Shown: in pieces, positions 34,414 to 43,318 of the stretch
Numbering within the stretch: position 1 is the stretch's first letter
Layout of the letters: each line of letters opens with the position of its first letter
Origin: Lachnospiraceae bacterium
Lineage (GTDB): Bacteria > Bacillota > Clostridia > Lachnospirales > Lachnospiraceae
DNA: 64,000 bases
NCBI GenBank assembly: GCA_024696825.1
Contig: JAILGL010000096.1
Span: 1-64,000 of the forward strand
Reading direction: 5' to 3'
Program-made: the position numbers and the translations under genes
Notes under the pieces: model-generated
Database searches by the model: none
Told to the model about the DNA's origin: nothing
The model's input: only the letters and a program-made list of their open reading frames with translations

Positions 34414-36158
34414 GCATTCCACCCCCTTTTTATATCTAATATAAAGGAGGTTCCATCCTCATCATTTTCAAGAGATAATTCACTTAAACTATCTCTTGAT
34501 TTTGTATTAAAAATCCCACTTAATTTTACACCTATATTCTCTCCTAATTTTCCACTAAATCTATCATCAAAAATCACATCTGAAAGTATATTAATTCTAA
34601 GATTATTTTCTACATCTGTCACCCTTATATTTATATAGTTTCCATCCTCTAAAACTTCCTCTACTATTGTCTCAAAAAATTCATATATTTTCATATAAGT
34701 TTTTAGGTTTATTTTCTTATCTGTGGTAATTAAAAATCCACCTTTTATATTAAAGTTTTTTAGTGCTCTAAAGGATTCATTTAATGCACTTTCAAATCTT
34801 CTTTTATTCTCTTCAAAATCATCTTTTTCAAAAGCATTTTCATCCTTGGAAAGAACAAAATCCTTACTACGTTTTATATAACTTCCAAGGAGAATTATTT
34901 TGGATAATATTTTCTTCTTTTCTTCCTTATCTTTTGTTTCACCATAGCTTTTCACAAGACTATTAATACTATCTAACTGCCCCTGGGTTCTATCCTGTAA
35001 AAGATCATAGAGACGGTTTTTTTCAGCTACGGTTCTATGTTCTTTTTCTTTCTCATATTCGTATTTTAAAAGTGCATTTCTTTCAACCAATTCATCCTGT
35101 CTTTCCTTTAAGGTTTGGTTTAATTCTAAGAGTCTTTTTATGTCTTCTATCCAAAGCACATGTCCGCCATTTATTTTCATATTATTAAGGCGTTTTTTAT
35201 CCTCTAAAATAAGAGATTTTTTCTCTGCTTTTTTCATAGCTTCAGGACTTATATTTTCACTGAAATCCGCACTATATCTGACATTATATTTATCATCAGT
35301 TATCTGTATCGAGTTTTCTGCTGAAGCCTCAAACAAAGCCTTATACATGGTATTAGACTGAATAAGGCCTGTACTTATACAACTCTCAAAAAAACCTGCA
35401 AAAAGAAGTGTTGAAGCTGCAGTAAAATCACCAAAATATTCTCTTACAAAAGGCACATTTAAAATAAGCGCCAAAAAGTATAATATAGCTATTATAAATG
35501 GCACAAAAGGAAGCCATATGTACTTTTTGGTTCCGGGAATTCTGCATTTTTTTATCATGGTTATTATGGCCCCAACCACACATAGAATTCCCCATATTAT
35601 AATAATATAATAAAAGGTTTCAAGACTTCTGTTAAACTCAGTTTTTACAGTAACATTTTTAGGAAAACTAAAGACTAATTCATGAAAATCATTAGTAAGA
35701 ACTAAGGCTATTAATATAAAGGTAATTGCATTAAATATATAGGTCCATTTTGGGAGCGTGTAATCCTCAGCCTTCCCAAGAGAAATAGCTAATAGCAGTG
35801 CACATAATGGTATTAAAAGAAGCGGTATATAATATAAATACCAAAAATTTCTTATGAGATTTTCATCTAAAATAAAACGGAACTTTACCTCGCGAATTAT
35901 AAACCAAAGTGCCATGGTTAAGGCTACCAACATAAGAAGCTTCTGTGCTCCCTTTTGGATAACCCTCTTTTTTATGGACACTGCCCACGCAAAATAAAGT
36001 CCGATATATAAAAATGTTCTTATAAAATTAAGTAATTTATCTATAGGCTGATATTCCACAAAAACTACCAGTCTGCGGCATAAAAAGGCTGTGATTATGG
36101 TTAATAAAACCAAAAGACATTTTATTAAATAATCATTTTGTCTCTGGGATAATTCCAT
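34410..36158 (-). CDS. 7TM sensor with degenerate histidine-kinase core
   Basis: 582 aa. Seven membrane segments (residues about 10-235), as in the histidine kinase N-terminal 7TM region, then a PAS-like segment (KALFEASAENSIQITDDKYNVRYSAD), a long coiled coil (QTLKERQDELVERNALLKYEYEKEKEHR) and a dimerisation-like helix AEKNRLYDLLQDRTQGQL. Where kinases of this type have His-Asp, this one has Gln-Asp (near residue 387). The C-terminal part keeps an ATPase-like tail (DGTSFILDIKRG) but no clear N or G box. It is probably a pseudokinase that senses a signal and works with the intact kinase encoded immediately downstream. Confidence 0.8.
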   Translation of the reverse strand: MELSQRQNDYLIKCLLVLLTIITAFLCRRLVVFVEYQPIDKLLNFIRTFLYIGLYFAWAVSIKKRVIQKGAQKLLMLVALTMALWFIIREVKFRFILDENLIRNFWYLYYIPLLLIPLCALLLAISLGKAEDYTLPKWTYIFNAITFILIALVLTNDFHELVFSFPKNVTVKTEFNRSLETFYYIIIIWGILCVVGAIITMIKKCRIPGTKKYIWLPFVPFIIAILYFLALILNVPFVREYFGDFTAASTLLFAGFFESCISTGLIQSNTMYKALFEASAENSIQITDDKYNVRYSADFSENISPEAMKKAEKKSLILEDKKRLNNMKINGGHVLWIEDIKRLLELNQTLKERQDELVERNALLKYEYEKEKEHRTVAEKNRLYDLLQDRTQGQLDSINSLVKSYGETKDKEEKKKILSKIILLGSYIKRSKDFVLSKDENAFEKDDFEENKRRFESALNESFRALKNFNIKGGFLITTDKKINLKTYMKIYEFFETIVEEVLEDGNYINIRVTDVENNLRINILSDVIFDDRFSGKLGENIGVKLSGIFNTKSRDSLSELSLENDEDGTSFILDIKRGWNA

Positions 36159-36235
36159 AGTCGCCTCCTTTTATTTTAGTAATTAAGAACTTCTATTGTA
36201 GAAATTCTTTTAAGAAATTTATCTTTAAAATCTAT

Positions 36236-37297
36236 TTAAGAAATCATATCAGAAAGCTCATATATTTTCTCTAAAGTATCAGCCTTATTAACTTCTCTTC
36301 TAAGAGTAGCTGCGCCTTTAACCCCTCCTGTATACCAGGCAAAATGCTTTCTCATTTCATTAATTCCTGTATATTCTCCCTTAAAATCCACAAGCATTTT
36401 AGCATGTTTTTTTATCATATTTTTAATGGCTTCGCCATCGCTCATACCATTTCTAGCCTCTGTATGTGCCTTTATACAAAGCTTTTCAAGCAAGGCATTA
36501 TCGTAAAAACTAGCATCCGATACAACTCCCAAATCACTTATAAATCCTTCATTTTTAAGGTCTTCAAAAAGTATCAGGCACTCCTTAAATATCCATGGAT
36601 TTCCTCTTGCGCCTCTTGCTATCATAACAGCATCTGCCTTGGTTTCAGACAGGGCACAAATTGCATCCTTCGCACTAAATATATCTCCACTTAAAACCAC
36701 AGGGATATTAACATTTTCCTTAACTTCTTTTACTATATCCCAGTCAGCCTTTCCCCTATAATACTCTTCCCTGGTTCTGCCATGAACGCAGATAGCACTG
36801 GCACCTGCTTCCTCCATAGCCATTCCAAATTTAACTGCATTTATATTATCCTTGTTAAAACCCTTTCTAAACTTAACAGTTACAGGCTTTTTTAAACTAC
36901 TGCTCATCTGCTTTACAATCTCTTTGGAAAGTTCTACATCAAGCATTAGAGCGCTTCCCTCATGGTTATTAACCACCTTTGGAACCGGGCATCCCATATT
37001 AATGTCATATATATCAAAATCCATCCCCTCTATACGAAGGGCCATATCTCTCATTATGTCAGGATCCGAGCCAAAAAGCTGTAAGGCAAGGGGGGAATCC
37101 TCTTCATTAGTAGCCCATAAAAGCTCAGTATTTTTATTATTATAATAAATACCCTTAGCACTTATCATCTCTGTACAGCCAAGTCCCGAGCCCATTTCCT
37201 TGCAAATATTGCGAAATGGCAGGTCTGTAACACCTGCCATTGGTCCAAGTATAAATTTATTTGGTATATTTACGTTACCAATATTAAATCCATTCAT
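36236..37297 (-). CDS. dus: tRNA-dihydrouridine synthase
   Basis: 353-aa flavoprotein that reduces uridines in the tRNA D-loop with NADPH. It has the FMN-binding start FILGPMAGVTDLPFRNIC, DINMGCPVPKVVNNHEGSALM with the catalytic Cys, ICVHGRTREEYYRGKADW, and VMIARGARGNPWIFKE. Normal DusB-like length. It is followed 67-bp-spaced by coaX, but a different promoter cannot be excluded. Confidence 0.95.
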   Translation of the reverse strand: MNGFNIGNVNIPNKFILGPMAGVTDLPFRNICKEMGSGLGCTEMISAKGIYYNNKNTELLWATNEEDSPLALQLFGSDPDIMRDMALRIEGMDFDIYDINMGCPVPKVVNNHEGSALMLDVELSKEIVKQMSSSLKKPVTVKFRKGFNKDNINAVKFGMAMEEAGASAICVHGRTREEYYRGKADWDIVKEVKENVNIPVVLSGDIFSAKDAICALSETKADAVMIARGARGNPWIFKECLILFEDLKNEGFISDLGVVSDASFYDNALLEKLCIKAHTEARNGMSDGEAIKNMIKKHAKMLVDFKGEYTGINEMRKHFAWYTGGVKGAATLRREVNKADTLEKIYELSDMIS

Positions 37298-37364
37298 TCT
37301 ATCTATTCGTCCTATTTTTATCCAATAAACAATATAATATATAATCTTACTTACAAGCTTCTAA

Positions 37365-38138
37365 CTATCTTCCACCCTGCTTTTTGAAAAGAATCTGAAG
37401 CCCCTTCAAGGTAAGATCAGGATCATAGATATCTATCTCATCAGTATTGTCTGATATTATCTTTCCAAGACCGCCTGTAGCAACTACCTTTATATCCTTG
37501 CGACCGGTCTCATTTTTAATGTTATTTATAATAAATTTTGACTGTCCAACCATTCCATAGAAAAGACCTGACTGCATGGAAGCAACAGTTTCTTTACCGA
37601 TTATTTTATCCACAGCTTTAATTTCGATTTCAGGAAGATTTGCAGTATCATTCCATAAAGCCTTCGCAGATATTTTCATACCGGGACTTATAACACCACC
37701 CTCAAATGTACCGTCCTCTGAGATGTAATCGTAGGTAGTAGCAGTACCATAATCAATAACTACTATAGGTCCACCATAGAGTTCATAGGCTGCAACAGCA
37801 TCAACTATTCTGTCAGGACCTGTCTCTCTTGGATTAATGGTCGCAATCTTTAAACCTGTCTTAATGCCTGCACCTACCATAATAGGCTCACAGCCAATAT
37901 ATTTCATAATGGCCTTTCTAAAGGAATACATAATCTTTGGAACGACGCTGGATATAATAACATGACCTATGCTGTTTATATCGAATTTTTTAAGATTAAT
38001 AATATTACAAATAAGCATTCCATACTCATCAGAGGTTCTATAAGCTCCAACTGAAAAATGGAATCTTGTAAGTAATTTATCATCCTCAAATATTCCAAAG
38101 GTTACATCCGTATTCCCAATATCAACTGCTAATAACAT
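37365..38138 (-). CDS. coaX: Type III pantothenate kinase
   Basis: First step of coenzyme A synthesis from pantothenate. 257 aa. It starts LLAVDIGNTDVTFGIFEDDKLL (phosphate/ATP loop), and has GPDRIVDAVAAYELYGGPIVVIDYGTATTYDYI and FEGGVISPGMKISAKALW, all diagnostic of CoaX rather than CoaA. AGGAGAG precedes the ATG. It lies between dus and the DUF6145-like gene. Confidence 0.96.
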   Translation of the reverse strand: MLLAVDIGNTDVTFGIFEDDKLLTRFHFSVGAYRTSDEYGMLICNIINLKKFDINSIGHVIISSVVPKIMYSFRKAIMKYIGCEPIMVGAGIKTGLKIATINPRETGPDRIVDAVAAYELYGGPIVVIDYGTATTYDYISEDGTFEGGVISPGMKISAKALWNDTANLPEIEIKAVDKIIGKETVASMQSGLFYGMVGQSKFIINNIKNETGRKDIKVVATGGLGKIISDNTDEIDIYDPDLTLKGLQILFKKQGGR

Positions 38139-38165
38139 TTTTCTCTCCTATCGCTTTTACAATTA

Positions 38166-38522
38166 TTATAATTCTTCACCCAAATATACTACACGATAAT
38201 ACTTCTCTAAGGATGATAAAAATTCTCTCTTATCCTTCCTTATTTTTCTAATCTTTAACTCACTTCCGATGTCATCAAAAAATGCATCTGTTTCCTTAGC
38301 TGATACAAGGAAATTAAGATTACCCTCTTTGTCAAACATAAGTGTAAGTATACCACCTATTTCCTCTGTGTAAAGCACACACATAATCTTAAGTTCATCC
38401 TTAATCTGACTTGGCAAATCGCTAAATTCCTCATCCAGATAATACTTCTTTTCGTACGAGTTAGAAACCGCAAGAATCACCATATCATCTGGTACTTTGT
38501 CAATAGGATTTCGTAGTTCCAT
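38166..38522 (-). CDS. Small DUF6145-like protein
   Basis: About 118 aa, alpha/beta, acidic, no membrane segment. The track begins 33 residues upstream inside the birA 3' region; AAGGAG lies 7 nt before the ATG at 38522 (MELRNPIDKVPDDMV), which is the likely start. It resembles the DUF6145 family of Lachnospiraceae as I remember it, function unknown. Located between birA and coaX, with 38-bp and 28-bp gaps, so probably in one transcript with them. Confidence 0.7.
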   Translation of the reverse strand: MELRNPIDKVPDDMVILAVSNSYEKKYYLDEEFSDLPSQIKDELKIMCVLYTEEIGGILTLMFDKEGNLNFLVSAKETDAFFDDIGSELKIRKIRKDKREFLSSLEKYYRVVYLGEEL

Positions 38523-38559
38523 AACAAATCTCCTTCTAAAATCAAGTAAAATTAAAGCT

Positions 38560-39585
38560 TTAATCAATCTTTTTCCTAATGGAAACTTCTCCGGAAAGCA
38601 CTCTTGTAAGCTCTCCATCAACCTCCACTAAAAGCTCCCCTGACATATCTATACCCTTAAGAATTCCATGTCTTATATCCTCAGGACGTGTGTCCTCTAT
38701 CATACCGTTATATATACTTATTTCTTCTCCTATATCTAAGAGAAGTGCTGTATATTCATCCTTTATAAGCCCTATGCCTTTACCTTCTATAAACTTTTCA
38801 TATAGCACTGAAAACTCATTTAAAATATCAGCTATAAATGCATTTCTGTCTATAAACTTTCCTGTAGCCTGGTAAAGAGATATGGCGCAGGATTCTATCT
38901 CCTTATTAAAGGATTTATTATTAACATTAAGTCCAAAGCCGCATACAATATGTGAAATGTAATTTTCAACGGCATTCATCTGAGTGAGAATACCACATAC
39001 CTTTTTACGGTCAATTAGAACGTCATTAGGCCATTTTATGCCAACCTCGTGTTTCTCAGTGTCTATAAGCTTTTTAACTGCCTTAGTGACCGCTACAGCG
39101 ATTACAAGGGTAATAGAGCTTACCTCCTGAGGAAGCATATCCGGCTTTAAAATAATACTGGTATATATCCCCGTATCCTTTTCACTTATAAAACCTCTTC
39201 CTCTTCTACCCATTCCACCGGTCTGCTCATTGGCAATAATTACTTTTCCGTGAATGCTTTTGTCCGGCTGATTTATGGCCTCTCCCGCAAGTCTCATAGC
39301 TAAAAGATTAGTGGAGTCCACCTGTTCCTCATAGATAACATCATAATCTATATAACCCTTTACTAGTCCTGCCTCAATTCCAGCCTTGGATAACTTATCT
39401 CCCCTGTATAAAAGCTTATATCCGCTTTTTCTGTCGCTTTCAATGATGTAACCTTCTTTTTTCAAGGCGTTAATTGCTTTCCAAACAGCCTGCCTGGAAA
39501 CATCAAGCTTACCACACATATACTGTCCTGACAGATATTTACCATCTGCCATTATAAGCATTTTTAACAGTTCATCCTTTATCAT
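38560..39585 (-). CDS. birA: Biotin-protein ligase / biotin operon repressor
   Basis: 341 aa. N-terminal winged helix ([25 protein letters not shown], about residues 25-55), then the ligase domain with [18 protein letters not shown] (biotinoyl-AMP loop), [20 protein letters not shown] and [11 protein letters not shown], and a C-terminal SH3-like domain. It biotinylates carboxyl carrier proteins; the DNA-binding domain suggests it also represses biotin genes. Its ATG overlaps the argF stop codon (ATGA), implying coupling. Confidence 0.95.
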   Translation of the reverse strand: MIKDELLKMLIMADGKYLSGQYMCGKLDVSRQAVWKAINALKKEGYIIESDRKSGYKLLYRGDKLSKAGIEAGLVKGYIDYDVIYEEQVDSTNLLAMRLAGEAINQPDKSIHGKVIIANEQTGGMGRRGRGFISEKDTGIYTSIILKPDMLPQEVSSITLVIAVAVTKAVKKLIDTEKHEVGIKWPNDVLIDRKKVCGILTQMNAVENYISHIVCGFGLNVNNKSFNKEIESCAISLYQATGKFIDRNAFIADILNEFSVLYEKFIEGKGIGLIKDEYTALLLDIGEEISIYNGMIEDTRPEDIRHGILKGIDMSGELLVEVDGELTRVLSGEVSIRKKID

Positions 39586-40580
39586 AGAAAGTTTTCTCCA
39601 AGAGTTGCTGCCATAACCGCTTTTATAGTATGCATACGGTTTTCAGCCTCCTCAAATACTATGGATTTATCTGATTCAAATACTTCATTGGTAACTTCTA
39701 TTTCCTTTAATCCAAACTTTTCAAATACCTCGCGTCCAACACCAGTATTAAGGTCATGATAAGCAGGAAGACAATGCATAAATACTGCACCCTCTGAAGC
39801 ATTATCCATAACTTTTTTATTCACCTGATAAGGCATAAGTGAATCAATTCTTTCCTTCCAAACCTCAGTAGGCTCACCCATGGACACCCATACATCAGTA
39901 TAGATAATATCAGCATCCTTAGTACCCTTCATAACATCTTCCTCAAGGGAGATAGAACCACCTGAAGCCTTAGCGTATTCTTCACATTCCTTAACAAGCT
40001 CTGCATTAGGAAAATATTCCTTAGTGGTACATGCTGTAAATGAAAGACCAAGCTTAGCACAGGCAATCATAAGTGAATTACCCATATTAAATCTTGCATC
40101 ACCCATATAAACAAGCTTTAAGCCTTTAAGCTTCCCAAAATGTTCACGAATAGTAAGCATATCTGCAAGCATCTGAGTTGGATGGTATTCATCTGTAAGA
40201 CCATTCCATACAGGCACCTTTGAATACTTAGCAAGCTCTTCAACTATAACCTGACCATAGCCTCTGTACTCGATTCCATCAAACATACTTGAAAGAACTC
40301 TGGCAGTATCTGCTATACTCTCCTTCTTACCTATCTGTGAACTTGTAGGATCAAGATAGGTTACGCCCATACCAAGATCGTTTGCCGCAACTTCAAAGGA
40401 ACATCTTGTTCTGGTACTTGTTTTTTCAAAAATAAGTGCCGCATTATAACCTCTGTAAACATCTACAGGCTCATGATTTTTCTTCTTTTTCTTAAGTAAT
40501 TCTGCGAGATCAATCATATATATAATCTCTTCAGGAGTAAAATCCTTTAATGTAAGAAAATCTCTACCTTTTAAATCCAT
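39582..40580 (-). CDS. argF: Ornithine carbamoyltransferase
   Basis: Makes citrulline from ornithine and carbamoyl phosphate. About 332 aa. The carbamoyl-phosphate motif [15 protein letters not shown], the Gln/His region [27 protein letters not shown] and the catalytic MHCLPAYHD are all intact. The track starts four residues upstream; GGAG precedes the ATG at 40580. Whether it serves biosynthesis or arginine deiminase catabolism cannot be told, since no arc or other arg gene is nearby. Confidence 0.96.
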   Translation of the reverse strand: MDLKGRDFLTLKDFTPEEIIYMIDLAELLKKKKKNHEPVDVYRGYNAALIFEKTSTRTRCSFEVAANDLGMGVTYLDPTSSQIGKKESIADTARVLSSMFDGIEYRGYGQVIVEELAKYSKVPVWNGLTDEYHPTQMLADMLTIREHFGKLKGLKLVYMGDARFNMGNSLMIACAKLGLSFTACTTKEYFPNAELVKECEEYAKASGGSISLEEDVMKGTKDADIIYTDVWVSMGEPTEVWKERIDSLMPYQVNKKVMDNASEGAVFMHCLPAYHDLNTGVGREVFEKFGLKEIEVTNEVFESDKSIVFEEAENRMHTIKAVMAATLGENFL

Positions 40581-40627
40581 ATCTGTCTCCATTTCTGCAT
40601 GTATTGCTTATATTTCTTATATTTCTC

Positions 40628-41560
40628 TTATTTCTGATCCTTAACTGTCTCTACAAGACTCTGAAGAGTACCTGCTGTAGCTGCTATATTAGATGGAACG
40701 ATTATCTTGGTAGCCTTTCCATCAGCAGCCTTTGTAAATGCTTCGAGACTTCTAAGCTCTAACACTTCCTTGCTTGGGTTAGATTCATTTAACATCATGA
40801 TACCCTCAGCAGTAGCCTTCTGAACCTCTCTAATTGCCTGAGCTCTACCTTCTGCTTCACGAATCATAGCTTCTCTGTTAGCCTCAGCTCTAAGAATCTG
40901 AGCCTGCTTCTCTGCCTCAGCGTCAAGGATTGCAGCCTGCTTCTTACCTTCTGCAACAAGAATCTGTGACTGCTTCTCACCTTCTGAACGAAGGACAGCC
41001 TCTCTCTTCTCTCTTTCAGCCTTCATCTGCTTCTCCATGGCATCTCTAATAGGTGCAGGTGGCATAATGTTCTTAAGCTCAACTCTGTTAACCTTAATTC
41101 CCCAAGGGTCTGTAGCTTCATCTAGAGAAGTACGCATCTTAGTATTAATAAGCTCTCTTGAAGTAAGAGTCTGATCAAGTTCAAGATCACCAATAATATT
41201 TCTGAGGGTTGTGGCTGTAAGATTCTCGATAGCATTTATCGGATGATCTACGCCATAAGTATAGAGCTTTGGATCTGTTATCTGGAAAAAGATAAGTGTA
41301 TCAATCTGCATGGTAACATTATCCTTTGTAATAACCGGCTGTGGTGGGAAGTCTAAAACCTGTTCCTTTAAAGTCACCTTGTTGGCAACCTTATCGATAA
41401 ACGGAATCATAAAGTGAAGACCTACATCCCATGTTGCCTGATAAGCTCCGATTCTTTCAACAATATAACTCTTAGCCTGTGGTACAATACGTACACAGGA
41501 AGCAATTATAGCAATAATAACTACAACTAAAAATACAATTAAATATGATGCTCCTTCCAT
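40628..41560 (-). CDS. SPFH/band 7 membrane protein
   Basis: 310 aa stomatin-like protein. One N-terminal membrane helix (YLIVFLVVVIIAIIASCV), the SPFH domain (VPQAKSYIVERIGAYQATWDVGLHFMIPF), then a long Ala/Glu/Arg coiled coil (EKQSQILVAEGKKQAAILDAEAEKQAQIL). Such proteins organise membrane microdomains and control membrane proteases. It is next to an NfeD-family gene, the usual partner. Ribosome binding site GGAGG. Confidence 0.9.
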   Translation of the reverse strand: MEGASYLIVFLVVVIIAIIASCVRIVPQAKSYIVERIGAYQATWDVGLHFMIPFIDKVANKVTLKEQVLDFPPQPVITKDNVTMQIDTLIFFQITDPKLYTYGVDHPINAIENLTATTLRNIIGDLELDQTLTSRELINTKMRTSLDEATDPWGIKVNRVELKNIMPPAPIRDAMEKQMKAEREKREAVLRSEGEKQSQILVAEGKKQAAILDAEAEKQAQILRAEANREAMIREAEGRAQAIREVQKATAEGIMMLNESNPSKEVLELRSLEAFTKAADGKATKIIVPSNIAATAGTLQSLVETVKDQK

Positions 41561-41651
41561 CGTTACATCCTCCTATTTTTTAATAAATTTTTATATATAA
41601 TTCTCTTAAAAATATTTTTTAAGAACTATAGTCAAATGCATAAACAGTTAA

Positions 41652-42080
41652 TTATTTATCCAAACTAACTATAGCCTTAACGCCCTCAATTCTTATAATC
41701 TTTACGATATTTCCTTTTTCGATATTAGAGCCATCCTCAGAACGGGCAGTCCACTCAACTCCCGCTATTTTAATGGCGCCTGTTTCCTCAATGTTATCAA
41801 TATCTTCTATAACCTTTGCAGTCTTACCAACATGACTGTTAGCATTAGTCTGCTCTCTGCTGTTGTTAAAATATTTTACAGCCACAGGCCTTGTAAAGAT
41901 TAACAAAATAATAGAAACCACAAGACCGATAAGTATCTGCAGCCATACAGGGGCGCCAAGTAAAGCTGCCACAAAAGCAACCAGACATCCGCCACCAAAC
42001 CAGATACAAATCAGGCTTGTACTAATAATATCAATAACAGCTAAAACTGCAAAAGCAATCAGCCAATAAAATGCGTGCAT
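41652..42080 (-). CDS. NfeD family membrane protein
   Basis: About 142 aa. Two to three membrane helices (FYWLIAFAVLAVIDIISTSLICIWF, VAALLGAPVWLQILIGLVVSIILLIF) and a C-terminal OB-fold (VGKTAKVIEDIDNIEETGAIKIAGVEWTARSEDG), the NfeD core without the protease domain. It acts with the SPFH protein encoded downstream. The track starts 13 residues upstream; GGAGG at 7 nt selects the ATG at 42080. Confidence 0.88.
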   Translation of the reverse strand: MHAFYWLIAFAVLAVIDIISTSLICIWFGGGCLVAFVAALLGAPVWLQILIGLVVSIILLIFTRPVAVKYFNNSREQTNANSHVGKTAKVIEDIDNIEETGAIKIAGVEWTARSEDGSNIEKGNIVKIIRIEGVKAIVSLDK

Positions 42081-42112
42081 AATAACACCTCCAAAAATAA
42101 GGTTTATGTGTA

Positions 42113-42190
42113 GTGACAATATTTGCTATGCAAATATTGCGGAATAGGGTTCGCTATGTGTGGTGACAATATTTGCTACGCAAATATTGC
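42113..42190. repeat. Two tandem copies of a 50-bp palindrome-bearing unit
   Basis: The unit GTGACAATATTTGCTA.. starts at 42113 and again at 42163. Each contains CAATATTTGC, a 3-nt loop (TAT or TAC) and GCAAATATTG, a perfect 10-bp inverted repeat. The flanks are similar but diverged. It lies between galE and the NfeD gene. No T-run follows, so it is unlikely to be an ordinary terminator; an intergenic repeat family is likely. Confidence 0.75.
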
Positions 42191-42228
42191 AGAGTAAGGC
42201 TCATAATGATTCAACAAATTAAACAGCC

Positions 42229-43239
42229 TTACTTGTATCCATTAGGGTTCTGTGACTGCCATCTCCAGGAATCCTCACACATCTTCTTTAAGTCCCTCTT
42301 AGCTTCCCAATGAAGCTCTTCTCTTGCCTTCTTAGGATCTGCATAGCACTCATCTATATCTCCGGCTCTTCTTGGAGCAATCTTGTATGGAAGCTCCTTA
42401 CCACAAGCCTTTTCAAAAGCATGGATAACATCTAAAACGCTATATCCGATTCCTGTTCCAAGGTTATAGGTAACAAGTCCAGGGTTTTCTGAAAGCTTCT
42501 TAAGAGCTGCTGTATGGCCTTCCGCAAGGTCCATAACATGGATATAATCTCTAACTCCTGTTCCGTCAGGTGTATCATAATCATTACCAAATACATTGAT
42601 ACACTCAAGCTTTCCTGCAGCAACCTTTGCAACGTAAGGTACAAGGTTGTTTGGAATACCATTAGGATCTTCACCCATAAGACCACTTTCGTGTGCTCCG
42701 ATAGGATTAAAATATCTTAAAAGAGCTATATTAAAGCTGTTATCTGCTGTATAAATATCTCTAAGCATATCCTCGATAATAAGCTTTGTACGACCATAAG
42801 GATTAGATACTGAAAGAGGAAAATCCTCTCTAATAGGCACTGACTCAGGCTTTCCATAAACTGTTGCAGATGAAGAAAATACAAGATTTCTTACACCATG
42901 CTTCTTCATGGATTTAAGCAAATTAAGTGTACTCTTAAGGTTATTATCAAAATAAGTAAGAGGAATCTCCCAAGACTCTCCTACTGCCTTAAGTCCTGCA
43001 AAATGAATAACGCTCTCGATATCTTCTGCATCAAAGATTTCATCCAGAGCCTTTTCATCTAACATATCCACCTTATAAAACTTAGGTAAAACACCTGTAA
43101 TCTCTTTAACCCTGTTAAGAGATTCTTCGCTTGAATTACAAAGATTATCAACCACAACTACATCATAGCCTGAATTGATAAGTTCTACTGTAGTATGACT
43201 TCCTATAAATCCGGCACCACCGGTAACTAAAACTCTCAT
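42229..43239 (-). CDS. galE: UDP-glucose 4-epimerase
   Basis: Short-chain dehydrogenase-family enzyme that interconverts UDP-glucose and UDP-galactose for envelope sugars. About 336 aa. NAD-binding VLVTGGAGFIGSHT, the catalytic SSSATVYG and YGRTK (Tyr/Lys), NPIGAHESGLMGEDP and DGTGVRDYIHVMDLAEGH. The track starts 14 residues upstream; GGAGG selects the ATG at 43239. Near a membrane glycosyltransferase-like gene, so a role in surface glycan is plausible. Confidence 0.96.
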   Translation of the reverse strand: MRVLVTGGAGFIGSHTTVELINSGYDVVVVDNLCNSSEESLNRVKEITGVLPKFYKVDMLDEKALDEIFDAEDIESVIHFAGLKAVGESWEIPLTYFDNNLKSTLNLLKSMKKHGVRNLVFSSSATVYGKPESVPIREDFPLSVSNPYGRTKLIIEDMLRDIYTADNSFNIALLRYFNPIGAHESGLMGEDPNGIPNNLVPYVAKVAAGKLECINVFGNDYDTPDGTGVRDYIHVMDLAEGHTAALKKLSENPGLVTYNLGTGIGYSVLDVIHAFEKACGKELPYKIAPRRAGDIDECYADPKKAREELHWEAKRDLKKMCEDSWRWQSQNPNGYK

Positions 43240-43318
43240 GATAACCCTCCACTTCTTCATAATATGTATAGATAGTAACAATTATATATATAATCCGCTG
43301 ATAAGTCAAGAAAACACG

